This document shows, in pieces, positions 12,341-23,862 of a stretch of DNA of 64,000 bases. The stretch lies in contig FTLJ01000293.1 in NCBI GenBank assembly GCA_900155495.1, positions 1 through 64,000 of the forward strand, read 5' to 3'. Numbering within the stretch: position 1 is the first letter of the stretch; each line of letters begins with the position of its first letter. Below the pieces are notes generated by a model. It worked only from the letters and a program-made list of their open reading frames with translations, ran no database searches and was not told where the DNA came from. This stretch comes from Porogramme epimiltina (Eukaryota; Basidiomycota; Agaricomycetes; Polyporales; Polyporaceae). A program made the translations under genes and the position numbers.

Positions 12341-13099
12341 GCAGTCCAGGCGCCGGTCGCCGGTTATCAGCGGACCACCTCGCCACGCCCTGGCCACACC
12401 TAGACAAACGATGAATTTGCTCCGTATGTCTCGGTAAAACGTCAGGTACGGCATATAGGCTACTAGCCTGTGTTTGTGCCTTCATTATTGACATAAATCA
12501 CGGACAATCGAGTAACGGACAGCATTGATATGTTTTTGTTTTCAGTATCTTGTGCAATCTCTTGGATGGGAGCAATCAGTCATCGAAGCCTTCACTAGGG
12601 TAAACTTACGTATCATGAGTAAATGAAGCGCTTCTAAATCGCACTTCCCTCCATAGATGTGACACCCAAGTCCTTCTGAAAGGGTGCAAATGACTCACGC
12701 GCATCCCGTGGTTAGCAAAGGAGTACGATAAGGACAGCATTCAGTCGGTGCGGAGCAAAAGCTGAGGGCGGCGATTGGAGGCTAGGCGGAGACGAGGCGG
12801 AGGCGAAGCCTGGGCGGAACGGCGGCGCACCGAGAGTGCAGCCGTGGGAGGTTGCAACCCGGTCGCACCCGAGCGCTCCAAGGGCCATTGGTCATCACCT
12901 ACCATAATCCAACATGTTTGTTACATGGAGCACATATCGACCATTGAGTCATATTGAGCGCAAGTGGCACATACACACTGAACAATGAATTAGTGTGGGG
13001 GCAGGGTAAATACCCAGGTACATGACGCAACGGAAGATACGTAAGAATACATTATGATACACCTGCCGTGAGGCTTTGAAACGTCCAAACGTCCTAATT
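12341..13099. other. Intergenic, no gene seen
   Basis: This lies between the hypothetical gene's promoter and the 3' end of the MYND gene. A purine-rich stretch at 12770-12830 (repeated GGCGGAG-like triplets) gives open frames without a recognisable family. Confidence 0.4.
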
Positions 13100-15616
13100 T
13101 CACTTTTTGCAATCGAGTTTATGATTGGACCAGTGTCTCTTCTGGCACTGACTATCGCAGTACCTACAGCCCCAAATCAGTACAGCCAACGGCAAATCTG
13201 CAAGAAGGACGCACCTCGCATTGCCGCATCCCGTGCATTTCTTCAGCACAGCGCTGGGGTTCCCGCACCACGAGCATCTGTACAGCTCGACGTTGTTCAT
13301 CCTGATCTTCCTGCTCGTGCACTGGCTGGGGTGCGACTTGTTATCGTCCTCGTCATCGTCGAGCCGCATGTTCTCGAGCCATGCCGAAAGGTCGTCGTCC
13401 GCCTGCAGCGAGGAAGGCAGTGTTTTGTGCGCGTCCCCATGCTCATTAAGCTCGTCGACGTGCTTGATGAAGTCACCCCACTCCTCGACCGCTTTCGGGT
13501 ATAGGTTCAGAATAAACTCGCGCGCGACACGAATTTGCGTCCGTCTGATCGCAAAGCCGAGTGTTTTCATGAACTGCACCGAGATGTCAAGCTTTCGCTT
13601 TGCCGCCTACACAAGCAAGAGTCAACGGATGTAAACGAGGTATGCACGTAATGATACTATACTTACGTCCAGCTCCTTCAGATCCACGCTGAGTTCGGGC
13701 CCCTTGATCGCTAGTGTCAGGATGATGTACCAGCTGAGGATCGTCAGCATGTGCCTATTATCCGGGGGCGCCTCCGAGGTGAACGTCTTCGCGTCCTCCC
13801 ACGCAGACATGAGGAATGCGACGCCCTGTGCGTGGTGCGCGTCCTCCCCGTCTACGCGGGCGTCATAGAGCGTTTTCATGCCAAGGTCGCCCGCATGCTC
13901 GACCGCCCGCCAGAGCATGTACGTCTTCACGAACGGCGTCACGCGGGAGCACTTGAGGCCCTTCTTCACCGCGCGCAGGCCCGCTTCACGGTCCGCGCCC
14001 ATGCTGATCGCGTAGTAGGCGTACGCGAGATCCGGGTTGCGCGCCGTCGCGCGGTGCCCGAGCGCGACGACCTCGGGGATGCGCTGCCGGATGATGAGGA
14101 ACTTGAGCTCGAGCACGTCCGCCGTGTCGAGGTCCGCAGCTGTGCCCCGCGCGCGGAGCGCCTTCGCGCAGTGCGGGAGCGCGTCGGTCCACATCTTGAA
14201 CGGGAGCCCGAGGTCCATCGTCTCCATACGCCCGCCGCGGCCCTCGACCTGGAAGGTGCCTTCGGAGATCGAGAACTCTGTGCGCTCGATGAGCTCGGCG
14301 AGCGTCCGGCCGAGGGAGACGAAGTTGCGGTCCTGCGCGGCGCGCATCATCGCGCGCTGATAGTCGGCGGAGGTCTTGAGGGTGAGCGTCGTGTCGCACC
14401 GGTGAGGACCGTAGTCCATCAGGAGGTCAGAGAGTTGGGGAGGGAAGCCGCGCTGTACCGCGCCCATGATACGGTAGGGATCGAAATGAAGCTGGTCTTG
14501 CTCGCTCTCCTCCGCGACGAGGCGGATGAGGCCGCCGAGCGCATTAGAGCGCGAGGTGATATCGGTGCTGCGGAGGCATGCCACGAGGAGAGTGAGCATC
14601 GAAGGGACGGCCTTGCAGTCCACTGGACAGTGTCGAGTCGCGCTTGTAAAAAGGCCGAAAGCATGGTCTATCATGTAGTAGGACGCAATGGGCTTCTGGA
14701 TGTTTTCTATGGTTGCCTTCAAGGTAGGGCGGACCTTGATGGCCTTGACTAGGTTGGCGTTAGGGGCATCTTCGACAGCGAGAACTGCATTTGAGGCATG
14801 TGAGATAGTCGCTGTCGCAAGTTCCAACACTTTACGATCTTCTGGATGGGCGCGAATGAGCTCCAGCAGGATGGGGTTCTTCCGCGCAATTTCACATCGT
14901 GCTTTGTCCCCTCCGTGGTGAGTAACAAGAGAGAGCGCGTTCAGCCCTATATGACGCGTAGAGTCGAATTCCAGGACGGCCATGATCTTGGAGAGAACGC
15001 CTAGGGAATCGGTTAGCCCGTTTGAGTGACAACCGAGTAAAACGGCACACCTGCATCGAAGAGCTTGTCTCTTAGAATCGAGTCTGCGCACATCTTAGCC
15101 CATATTCCAACTATGCCGCCCATCAATCTCTCGAGTTTACGGCTCTGAGCGCCGGCATACGCCTCCTCGAGTTTCTTGTAGATTTTGTCGAACTTTGCAT
15201 GGACCTTCTTTAATCCGTGTCGTGTCCCAAGGTCTGTGCATATGTTCCCGTCAGCCTGGTGCGTGGGATATTCCTCTTCCTAGCGTGTCTGAATGTACAA
15301 AAGCGGTAGCCCAATGGGGATACGCGAAGAACCTCCGCTCCGTAAGTATGCCGACACGCTCGAAAAACTTGACGCTCATTTCCCCACCTCAGCCTGAACA
15401 TCTCCAAACCTCCCGAGGCAAGAGCGAAGACTTACCCGGAAGCTCAAAGTATTCACACAAGTGATCAACCGTGGCCTGCCAGGTGGCCCCATTGTCGATG
15501 TCTGCGAAGAAGTTCTCGGGGATAGCGGCTGTCGACGGGCTATTGGAGGCTTGAGCACGAGAGGCGGGCGCGGCCGGCTTGCGCTTTTTCGCGTTTCGAG
15601 CTCCAGGTCCGGGCAT
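13100..15616 (-). CDS. MYND-type zinc-finger protein, 717 aa, 5 exons
   Basis: Exons are 15616-15436, 15233-15051, 15000-13667, 13606-13215 and 13163-13100. The zinc finger is at the extreme C terminus (residues 677-717): CSWCGNP, CTGCGNARYCDSQCQ, HW, HKLDC, giving the full C4-C2HC ligand set, which is split by the last intron. The N terminus is lysine/alanine-rich and low complexity. Residues about 60-75 carry ELPDLGTRHGLKKVH, characteristic of a large Agaricomycete family. The middle is predicted helical, armadillo/TPR-like. MYND fingers bind proline-rich peptides in transcription regulators, but these long fungal members are uncharacterised and no SET domain is present. The first intron (202 nt) is long for this genome; its acceptor was chosen because it rebuilds ELPDLGTRHG in frame. 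The gene is divergent from HIS5. Confidence 0.88.
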
Positions 15617-15963
15617 TTTCAGCGCGCTGGGACGGAGAATACGGTGAAGGAGGTACAAAGGAGACCTCGCCTGCTGCTTTCCCTTACCAGGCTGGCGTCT
15701 CAGATTGTCGCGTAGATCACGCATCGATGCTGCCCATATCTGGCGAATGGAGTTTTATCTAATCTATTCCCTCTGCTCGGATGTGAGATTACGCCTGCTC
15801 TCAGCTGCTCTCGCTTTTCTCAGCATGCGAGTCATAACACACTCTTCGCCAGTCTCCCTCCTCTCACCCAGCCTCAAAGAGCGGGCATCACTAGCTCTCT
15901 CGCCCTCCAACACGACGCCATCTTCAAGTCGCTAAACGTCCCCAACCCACTCCTCCATCGACT
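15617..15963. promoter_or_regulatory. Divergent promoter, MYND gene / HIS5
   Basis: A 347-bp gap between head-to-head start codons. It contains GAGTCAT at 15829-15835 (reverse complement ATGACTC), the core of the Gcn4/Cpc1 site used in general amino-acid control, 130 bases upstream of the HIS5 ATG. Confidence 0.55.
15829..15835 (-). promoter_or_regulatory. Gcn4/Cpc1-like site upstream of HIS5
   Basis: ATGACTC on the minus strand matches the TGACTC core bound by Gcn4-type bZIP factors. The position suits starvation control of the histidine gene. Seven bases can occur by chance, so this is tentative. Confidence 0.4.
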
Positions 15964-17316
15964 ATGCCCATCCTCGGCCTCGCCCCAGAGCAGTACCCAA
16001 CCCACCCCGCGCATTTCGATATCGAGCGCGTCATCCGGCCAAACATCCTCTCCCTGCACCCCTATCGCTGCGCGCGCGACGACTACTCCGAGGGCATCCT
16101 CCTCGACGCGAACGAGAACGCGCTCGGCCACTCCATCCCATCCACTGCTGCCGCAGCGCTCGACCCCGAGGTGCAGCCCGCACTCGGGCTCGACCTGCAC
16201 CGCTACCCCTCGCCGACGCACGACCCGATCAAGTCGCGCATTGCGGCTCTCCGCGGCGTGCCCGGGGTGGACCACGTATTCCTGGGCGTGGGCTCGGACG
16301 AGGTCATCGACTTGCTCATCCGTGTATGTGTCGCGCCAAGCGGGAAAGAGAAGATCCTCATCACGCCGCCGACGTACGGCATGTACGCGGTGTGTGCGCA
16401 AGTAAACGACGTAGGTGTCGTCAAGGTCCCGCTTGTGCTCAGCGGAGATGCGGGCGAGGGTGGCGCGCAGGGTCGGTTCTCACTGGACATTGAGGAGGTA
16501 TGTGTTGTTTTGCCTCTGCGCATCCTTACGAGTTGCTGAATGTGTGCATAGATGAAGAAGGCGATCCGGGCTGACCCGGACATCAAGCTCATCTTCCTGT
16601 GCTCGCCCGGAAACCCGACAGGAACACTGCTTGACCTCGCATCGGTGCGCACGCTGCTCGAGTTCGAGGAGTTCAAGGGCATCGTCATTGTCGACGAGGC
16701 ATACATCGACTTTGCAGACCAGAAGGCGAGCGCTGTGTCTCTGGTGAACCAATACGCCAACGTCTGCGTTACACAGACGTTGAGTAAGAGCTTCGGGCTC
16801 GCTGCGATCCGGTGAGCTTTGGTGTTACTCTACCATATATGCGATCTCATTTTCCTCAGGCTGGGCATCGCAATCGCCCACCCTGCGCTAGTCCAGATCC
16901 TCATGAATACCAAGGCGCCGTACAACATCTCCACACCTACTGCATCCCTGGCCCTTACCGCCCTCTCCCCCGAAGCCGTCTCGCTCATGCAAGAGAAAGT
17001 ATCTACGCTTACAAAGTCCCGGGAAGAACTCCTCCGGGGGCTAGCCGAGCTTGCTCCCCTCGGACTCGGCGCCGTCATTGGAGGGAACGATGCCAACTTC
17101 GTGGTCGTCCCGGTATTGGAGAAGAACGGGAGCGGAAAGCCGGACAACGCGCGGGCCCAGAAGATCTACAAGACGTTGGCCGAGGAGAAGGGGGTTGTCG
17201 TGCGGTATCGGGGAGGAGAGCTCGGGTGCGCAGGGTGCCTGAGGATAACGGTTGGGAGCGAAGAAGAAATCAAGGAGTGCTTGAAGAAGTTCAGCGAACT
17301 TTTGACTGCGTTGTAG
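15964..17316 (+). CDS. HIS5: Histidinol-phosphate aminotransferase, 416 aa
   Basis: A PLP enzyme (EC 2.6.1.9) of histidine biosynthesis that converts imidazole-acetol phosphate plus glutamate to histidinol phosphate and 2-oxoglutarate; cytosolic. Exons are 15964-16497, 16552-16811 and 16860-17316. Class I/II aminotransferase landmarks are all present: LLDANEN near residue 50, GSDE (110-113), PPTYGMY (135-141), CSPGNPTG with Asn199, VDEAYIDF with Asp226 and Tyr229, and TLSKSFGLAAIRLG with the Schiff-base Lys257. The phosphate/carboxylate-binding arginine is in the C-terminal CLRITVG segment. Length matches fungal HisC enzymes. The start ATG gives the usual FDIERVIRPNI N terminus. A Gcn4-like site lies upstream. 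Confidence 0.96.
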
Positions 17317-18146
17317 AACTAGGTGAGTGTTACGGATTTAATGTGTGTGGAAGTAATTAGCTCATGTTCTGTAGAGTATAGGAAACATACGATGTCTAGG
17401 AGCATCTGTGCGTGTATTTTACTTAATAACGACTGTAGAACACCTTCCGTGGCCCACCATGATCTCGGAGCAACCGCCGAAACGGCATTCTGTCAAGTTT
17501 CATTCGGTACGATTTCCTCACAGCTCTGATATCCTCGCAACACAATGTGGTCGAGCGTTATAAGGGGGTTAGAGTTGCAACAGGATCTATGCATGCGTAG
17601 AGGTCGCGATTTGCGTTTTCGAGGCCTGAAGTGGGCGGCGGGTCGAACGCGATCGGTCACATCATGGTCACGCGTTCGCCGGCACCCTTTTATGTGACGC
17701 GTTGGGACCCCAAACAGGCTCTCAATCGCTCCACACAGAGCAGCGCCGGAATCTCTACCAACCTCCATCCATTTTCCGCAGCGGCTACATCAACGTAGTA
17801 CCCGAAGCTTGGGGCTGGTCCTACGTATGTGAATCTAGGTCGAGCTGGAGTGGTGGCGCGCTAGCAGGCGGACTGTTCATTCCTAAGAATGGTGGCCGCA
17901 GCGGGACGCGATCAACACGGGAGACGGTGACATCATCCTCTCCAGCCATGTTCGCAAAGCGGCCTTTCTGAACCCGAAGGAGGGGAGGCCAGAGGGGCTC
18001 GTCTATGACGTCTTGCTCGTCATCGACTTTGGGTTGCAATATAAACCCAACGACCGCCCGGGGACCAAGCCAAATCACGCCCCCGTCACGACTCCAACGA
18101 ACACCTCCTTCCCGCAGCCTCACTTACACCGAACACGAACACTACC
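17317..18146. other. Intergenic: HIS5 3' end and HAM1-like promoter
   Basis: No coding frame is convincing. The downstream part is the promoter of the HAM1-like gene and contains a TATA box at 18040-18045. Confidence 0.45.
18040..18045 (+). promoter_or_regulatory. TATA box of the HAM1-like gene
   Basis: TATAAA lies 102 bases upstream of the ATG at 18147, in a region with CT-rich sequence before the start codon, a normal fungal core-promoter layout. Confidence 0.5.
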
Positions 18147-21100
18147 ATGTCTCTCCCGCAAGCGCAGAAGGATGTTGGAGATAAACCGGCAGCGGTATGC
18201 TGAACCCCCACTTGAATTCTCATGTACTCACAGTGTCTTCCATACAATAGAACTCCGTTGTCGACCCAGTTGACAGGAAGGTACAGGCAGCGGACGTCGA
18301 CCGCAAGCTACGCTTCTACGGTGTCGTCAAGGCCTTCAACGAGTCCCGCATGCCCTCCAACGAGCAAATCGACAAGTTCCTCACCTACGTCACCCAGCAC
18401 TCCCCCGTCGACACCTCCGAGCTCTCCCCCGACGGCCAGCGCCTCATCCAGGACTCGCGCGACATCATCGAGACCGCGCGCCTGCTCGTCAAGGAGAAGA
18501 ACGCGGACGAGCTCTTCCAGAACTTCGTCTGGCACACGCGCGACGTCGACCTCGCCGCCGCCAAGAAGGACCCCAAGGATGTCGCGCCCATCGAGAAGGA
18601 CAAGGCCGCCGCGGACGGCCGCGAGGCCGTCAAGCACCTCCGCACCCTCCTCTCCCTCGTCATGACGAACGCCGAGGTCCGCAAGCTCCTCACGGACTTC
18701 TCGGTCATCGGCCGCGACATCCTCGCGCGCACCGCGAGCAAGGTCGCCGACACGGCGCGCCCGGACGAGGAGGCGCTCCGCCGCATCGACGAGACGGCCC
18801 CCGCGGACCAGTTTGTGTCAAAAGATGGTCGCCGCGTGGGATCCGACGAGACACCAGTGAGTGTATGCGTGCTAGTTGTGACCCCTCCTGTGCTGACAGC
18901 AGAGTAGGTCCTAGAGGCACGTATCCCGGGCACGGACACCACCGTCTCTCAACATCCTCGTGAGGAATTGGGGCAAGGCGCTACGATCACGACAGGAGAC
19001 GGTCAAGTGCGCAGCGGTGCAGACGCAGCAGACGAAGCAAGGACACGTGCAGAACAGATGATGACGAACGGCCAGGTGAGGTCACCAGTCATGTGTGGCA
19101 AGGATCAACTATTGATCCTCGTTACAGGAAGAAGCTCAGCGGCAAGCAAAGGATGTTCAGGATGCCGTTGGTGGCGATATCGTTCCGGAGAACAAAGAGG
19201 ACGCCGAAGCCAAGAAGTCTGGTCTCATGGGCAAGATCCGCGAATACAGGGTGAGCGCATATACCCATTAATCACTTGGTGGGCATTCACTCATTATACA
19301 CCAGGACAACTTGAACGACCGGATTCCCCAAGAACACAAAGATCGCGCCAATGAGCACTACGATCGTGCCAAGCGTGTCATCACAGAAGACTACTTCCCC
19401 GAGGAGCGTCGTGACCAGTTCATCTTCCGCGGCAAGAAGGTCGGTTTTCTATGCCGCTCGCTCCTTTGATCGTGCTCTGAAGACGTTCGAAGGTGATCGT
19501 TGAGTGTCAGAGACACAAAGATTATCAGGAGTCGATCCAGTGGCTCCTCAACTTCCTGGAGGAGTATGCGTCCCACGGCAAGACCGTCGTTGGTCATGGT
19601 AGGCTTCCGCACTACATCTAGTCTCGTTCATATCTTGACCACGTCATAGGCAAGGATTCAGGCCAGAAGCTTCAAGGCGACTCTAGTCTTCAACACGCAA
19701 CGTCGGAACTCCGTACACTGCTCGAACGATTCGCAAATGGGAAGAGCCTCAGCACCATCGGTGACGCGATACAAACTCTGTACAACGATGCCCAACAAGA
19801 CGAGGAGCTGAAGAACTGGTTCAAGTCTGTCGACGCCTTCGTGCGCAAGGTATGCATATATGTACCCATTTGTACATGCCCTTAGCCCTAATGACAATCT
19901 GCAGGTGTTGCTGGAGGCTGGCTTCGTGTTGGAACCCCAGTGCAACAACGAAGCAGCTGCTCTTCGTGAGAACGGACGCAAGTTCTACGATGACAAGTAC
20001 AAAGCTCATTTCGACAACCTCTTCTCTACCACTGGGGACTGGTTCCGCGCGATGGGCGAGGACCCGCTCAACAAGAGGTTCGGTGAAGACTGGGCCCGCC
20101 TCACCAAGGATCTCCTGTTCGACAGCGAAGGCAGCCTCAAGTTCAAGCCGGAGCTCTGGATGGACATCCGGAAAGTCATTCTCCCCAGCATCATCAAACA
20201 GGTACGAGGGGTGTGGTGTGACATACGTTCGACTCTAATATCGCGAGTTTTCAGGTCGGATACATCCCAATCCCTCGTATTGAGTATACCGACGAAGGCC
20301 TCGACCTCGTCATCGAGAACCTTGCTCTTTCCGGTCGCAACCTGTTCCCGAACATCGTATCCATGGAGGCGCACAACTATGTCAAGTTCAGCCCTTACGA
20401 TGCGATTGCGTGAGTGTCCTTGTTATGCATAGACTATGTGATCGCTGAGACTGTATCCAGGGATGAGAACCACCACGAGTTTGTGCTGACATTCGGCCAA
20501 ATCCAAGCCGACATGCGTGATGTCGCCTTCTACTTCAAGAAGAAGACCGGCTTCCCCAAGCTCAGCGACTCTGGTCTGGCAGATGTCTTGCTGGGTGGGG
20601 AGGGTCTCACAGTCACCGCGCATGTCGTGTCCGCCGGCAAGGATAGGTCGAGCGTGTTCAAGGTGAAGAACGTGCACGTGAAGGTAGCGAACCTCAAGTT
20701 CTCGATCCGCGATTCGAAACACGACACCCTGTACAAAACCGTGCGCCCTCTCGCGACGGGTCTCGTCAAGAAACAGCTCCAGAAGGCGATCGCCGACGCG
20801 GTCACTACTGGGCTGGAGTACGTCGACGGGCAGCTCGTTGGTGTGCGCGACAGCATGGCAGAGGCGAAGGCGTCTGAGGACAAGACGCGCACGCAGGCTT
20901 TACAAGAGGTGAGTGTACCATTGGGTCTCTGGATAGGCACTGTGCTCAGCGCTACCTATTCTAGATGTTCCAGCGCAACAAGGCGGATGCACAGTCTGTG
21001 AAGTCGAAGGCCGATGAGAAAGGCTCGCACTTCAAGATCGTGTCTCGTCGCGATTCAGCGCTACTCCCTCAGCAGGGCCACCCGGCGGGGTGGGTGAACC

Positions 21101-21159
21101 GCACGCAAGAACGCGAGGACGCCGCCCTCCGCGGAAGTGACTGGCGTAGCGATGCGTAA
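18147..21159 (+). CDS. HAM1-like (DUF4449-type) protein, 826 aa, 11 exons
   Basis: Exons: 18147-18194, 18251-18856, 18908-19075, 19128-19250, 19305-19439, 19493-19598, 19650-19849, 19905-20201, 20255-20409, 20461-20908, 20965-21159. The sequence is soluble and helical, with charged linkers. It carries segments I associate with the fungal HAM1-like N- and C-terminal families: RFYGVVKAFNESRMPSNEQI near residue 35, VGYIPIPRIEYTDEGLDLVI, and the C-terminal FYFKKKTGFPKLSDSG followed by FKVKNVHVKVANLKFSIRDS. The amphipathic beta-rich C-terminal half resembles lipid-binding TULIP/BPI-type folds (inference; a structure prediction would decide). Function is not established. One intron starts GTCGGT, a weaker but GT donor. 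It is convergent with the first PAH gene. Confidence 0.87.
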
Positions 21160-21478
21160 GCACACCCCTTTCTCCGGTCACACACCATTCGCCTAACTAC
21201 CGGGCCCAGATTTACCGTTGTATGAGTGGACTATGTGACTATTGTTTACCGAATCTTGATCTACATCCGTTTCCCCCTCCATGGCTACCTCTTCTCGCCC
21301 CATGATACGGATTCTCGCGAGCTCTAACAAGTGAACCAGCTGTATATTGTATCCTTGCATACCCGTTGTAACAAATGTAACCCCTTTGTGTATATCCTAC
21401 ACGCATTACACATACATACTATTGTAGTATCAAATAGTTTGTCCATCATGATCCTTAACACGGGTATCCCTCGCTGGT
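21160..21478. other. Convergent 3' intergenic region
   Basis: A 319-bp gap between the HAM1-like stop and the 3' end of the first PAH gene. No gene or repeat is seen. Confidence 0.5.
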
Positions 21479-22134
21479 TTATTCGATGCGAAGAGTCCTC
21501 AAAAGACCCTCCATTCGACACTGATCATATCCGATCATTCCGAGTGACCCTTCGCATGCCATGCGATCGAGATTCACGCGATAACCGGCTGGGAGGAACG
21601 TATTTATGCCCCCGATAAGGGCAGGTTTGTCCTGGAAGAGCTCCACGACGTGCTGCACGACTTCAACGGTGTCGAGCCTGCATGCGCATACCTATGTCAG
21701 CAGTGCCAACAGGCAGAACGGTAAGGTAATCCCGGCACTCACTGCCCCAGGCTGAACTGCTTCAGCACTTGGCGAAACGCTGCGGTAATTTCTGGTCTAT
21801 TCGCGTATGTGGCGTCTACCTCCCTGAGGTACCTCAGAGCGTCCTCCTTCCCTGGGCGCCCTTCTGTGGGCTCTGGTGGGACGATGGACGGGTAGGGATC
21901 CCTAGGCGGTGGCGTGCGACGAAGGTCGGGGCCAGGAACCAGGAGGAGGGTCCGAGCTCCCAAGCCTGATGGATCACGCATTATGGATGTGGTGTGGTGG
22001 CGGAGGTGCTGTAAGCCCTGATGTTAGTGAGCGAGTAGAGATAGTGGCGTGAGCAACATACAGGGAGAAGGGGATGTTGGAGGTGATGAGGGAAGCGGGG
22101 TGTTCTGCTTCTTCAAACTCTCGAGGTGGGCCAT
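21479..22134 (-). CDS. Single-PAH (Sin3-type) protein A, 164 aa
   Basis: Exons are 22134-22062, 21965-21743 and 21677-21479. Residues 66-133 form one paired amphipathic helix domain: helix 1 DALRYLREVDATYANRP, helix 2 TAAFRQVLKQF, helix 3 VVQHVVELFQDKPALIGGIN and the closing FLPAGYRV. The conserved intron sits exactly between helix 2 and helix 3, as in the three other PAH genes here. The N terminus is proline/serine-rich. Sin3 uses PAH domains to grip amphipathic helices of transcription factors, but this protein has no HDAC-interaction region and is far too short to be Sin3. The upstream exon was chosen because it joins in frame; starting instead at the ATG at 21981 would give 145 aa. Confidence 0.72.
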
Positions 22135-22721
22135 GTTTTATATTTTCTCCACAGCCACCTGCTACGTGGACCCAGTGGCGGGGCAGTGTTGTCCTGTAGC
22201 CCGAGGACAGGAGCCATAGCCCAGGCCAATACGCCCCGTCGTTGTCTCAGCCGGGTGACGGTGTGGCGGGACCACCGTTCTTGCCGAGAGAGGCGTGGAT
22301 ACCTTGTCCAGCCCGAAGGAAAGCAGTGCAGAAGTTGCTGTACATGCATTACTCGTGGCATGGAGTGTTGTTATGATAATCTCGTGGGTGTGCTTCGAAT
22401 GATCTTAGCACACCCGCGCATGCACGTACTTTTTGTTCGACCTGCAGCCGGAAATACAAAGCCAAGGTTGTTGTGGAAGAAGGAGAAGAATAGCTGCAGC
22501 TGGTTCGAGCCGTCAGACAATCACCGGCTCAAAACATGCGCCACAGCCGGTAGACGCTGATGATAGGACGGCCCGGCGGGCCGTGCCCCCACACACCCCG
22601 AAGGTATCGGAATCCTGCCTGACTCCAGGCGGTTGGCAGGTTCTGTGGCTGGGGGTTCCGGAGACAGGCAGATGGCATATCCTACAGAAGCGCTACACAT
22701 AGCACGAAAGGTGACTTTGCA
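22135..22721. other. Intergenic between PAH genes A and B
   Basis: It contains the upstream region of PAH A and the 3' flank of PAH B. No additional gene is recognised. Confidence 0.45.
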
Positions 22722-23174
22722 TTAAAAATCTCCGTTGGGGCCGGTGAAAGTGATAGCCCCGCCGTCTACAGGAATGTTAATGTGGTACATGGGAGGCAGG
22801 AAGGCGTTGAAGCCTTCGAGCAGGTTACGATGATCTTGGAAGAGCCCCGCGAGTTGGGTCATTACTTCCTCTGAGGTAAGTCTGAAAGGGTTTCGTTTTA
22901 GTACATTACCATGGATGGACGTTCATTAAGAGCCAGTGATAGCTAGAGGTAGTGGGGACCCCCCGTAGTAATGTTAATGACGCAGTATCACTCACTCGTG
23001 GTTTCTAAACTTGAGTAATGTGGCGAGGAACGACTTGTACACCTCAGAACCCCTCCCATAGACAGCCTTGACGTCGTCGAGGTAGCGAAGTGCAGCCGTC
23101 AACTCAGGGGTTTGGGTAGGAACACCAAACATCGGCGCCCGGGCTGGGTCTACTGGGGGAGCTGTCCCTTCCAT
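22722..23174 (-). CDS. Single-PAH (Sin3-type) protein B, 112 aa
   Basis: Exons are 23174-22996 and 22881-22722. Residues 27-95 form a PAH domain: AALRYLDDVKAVYGRGSEVY, SFLATLLKF, then after the intron EEVMTQLAGLFQDHRNLLEG and FNAFLPPMYHINI. The acceptor CCTTTCAG at 22882 is the one that keeps the frame; two nearer AGs lead to early stops. The protein is almost nothing but the PAH fold, with a 26-residue N-terminal tail and an 18-residue C-terminal tail. It lies head-to-tail with PAH A, about 590 bp apart, suggesting local duplication, though the two are quite diverged. An expressed PAH alone could titrate Sin3 ligands (inference). Confidence 0.72.
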
Positions 23175-23862
23175 CGTGTTACGCCGAAGCTGCCGGAACC
23201 ATTTATGACTCCCCGTTCACCGCATAACATGCAGAGTGCTCACCGGTAGCTCTTCCCGTGAATGTAAGCGAAGTTCGAGGAGCGGTAGGACGGAGCGATC
23301 GTTGTGGCACTGGAGGTGGCAGACGTCCGGAACCGCAGGCCCGGCGCAGGCTGCAGTAGCCCATCTATCTAACCGCGTATCCCACGCTTGGATTTGAAAT
23401 CGAAGTGATGCAACTCTCCAACATGCCTTTTAGAAGCCCTAACGACACGTCTGCCTCGAATAGCAACTAGATTTGGAAGGCTGCACTACATGGTACATGT
23501 ATAGGCTTACAAGGTGGGGGTCGGCGGGGCCGGGGAGCGACTCTAGCAGATGCAAGTGCGGATGCGTCCGTGCGCGTGCGGGGGCGGGGGCTGGGAAGAT
23601 GCGGGGGATAAGTTAGGTATACTATACATTGCTGTTAGAGTACTACTACTGCTGCTGGCGCTGCCACCGGAGCGTGTGCGTGTCGAAGAAATATGTGGGA
23701 GGGGGTGTACGTATGTGGTGCGGTGCTAGATGGCGCGCGATGTCCGAGGGTATGGGGGTGCGGGTAAGATCTATGTAGGGGGACGACGAACGGAAGGGCG
23801 AAGGCGAAGGGTGGGGTGAAGAGGAAGATGGGGGAGCGAAGAGGGTGTGCGAGGGGGCCCCG
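23175..23862. other. Intergenic between PAH B and USP 3' end
   Basis: No gene is seen. GT- and GGGG-rich stretches at 23510-23850 give only low-complexity frames. Confidence 0.45.

Noticed and set aside
12245..12454. Minus-strand frame as an N-terminal extension of the 172-aa protein
   Set aside because: A TATA box lies inside it and the splice into the next exon would be in the leader, so it is more likely promoter and 5'UTR.
13751..14752. Long plus-strand open frame (333 aa)
   Set aside because: It is antisense to the well-supported MYND gene and consists of Arg/Ala/Val-rich low-complexity sequence typical of a GC-rich shadow frame.
22870..22996. PAH gene B as a pseudogene because the nearest acceptors lead to stops
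   Set aside because: The acceptor CCTTTCAG at 22882 gives an uninterrupted PAH domain, so decay need not be assumed.
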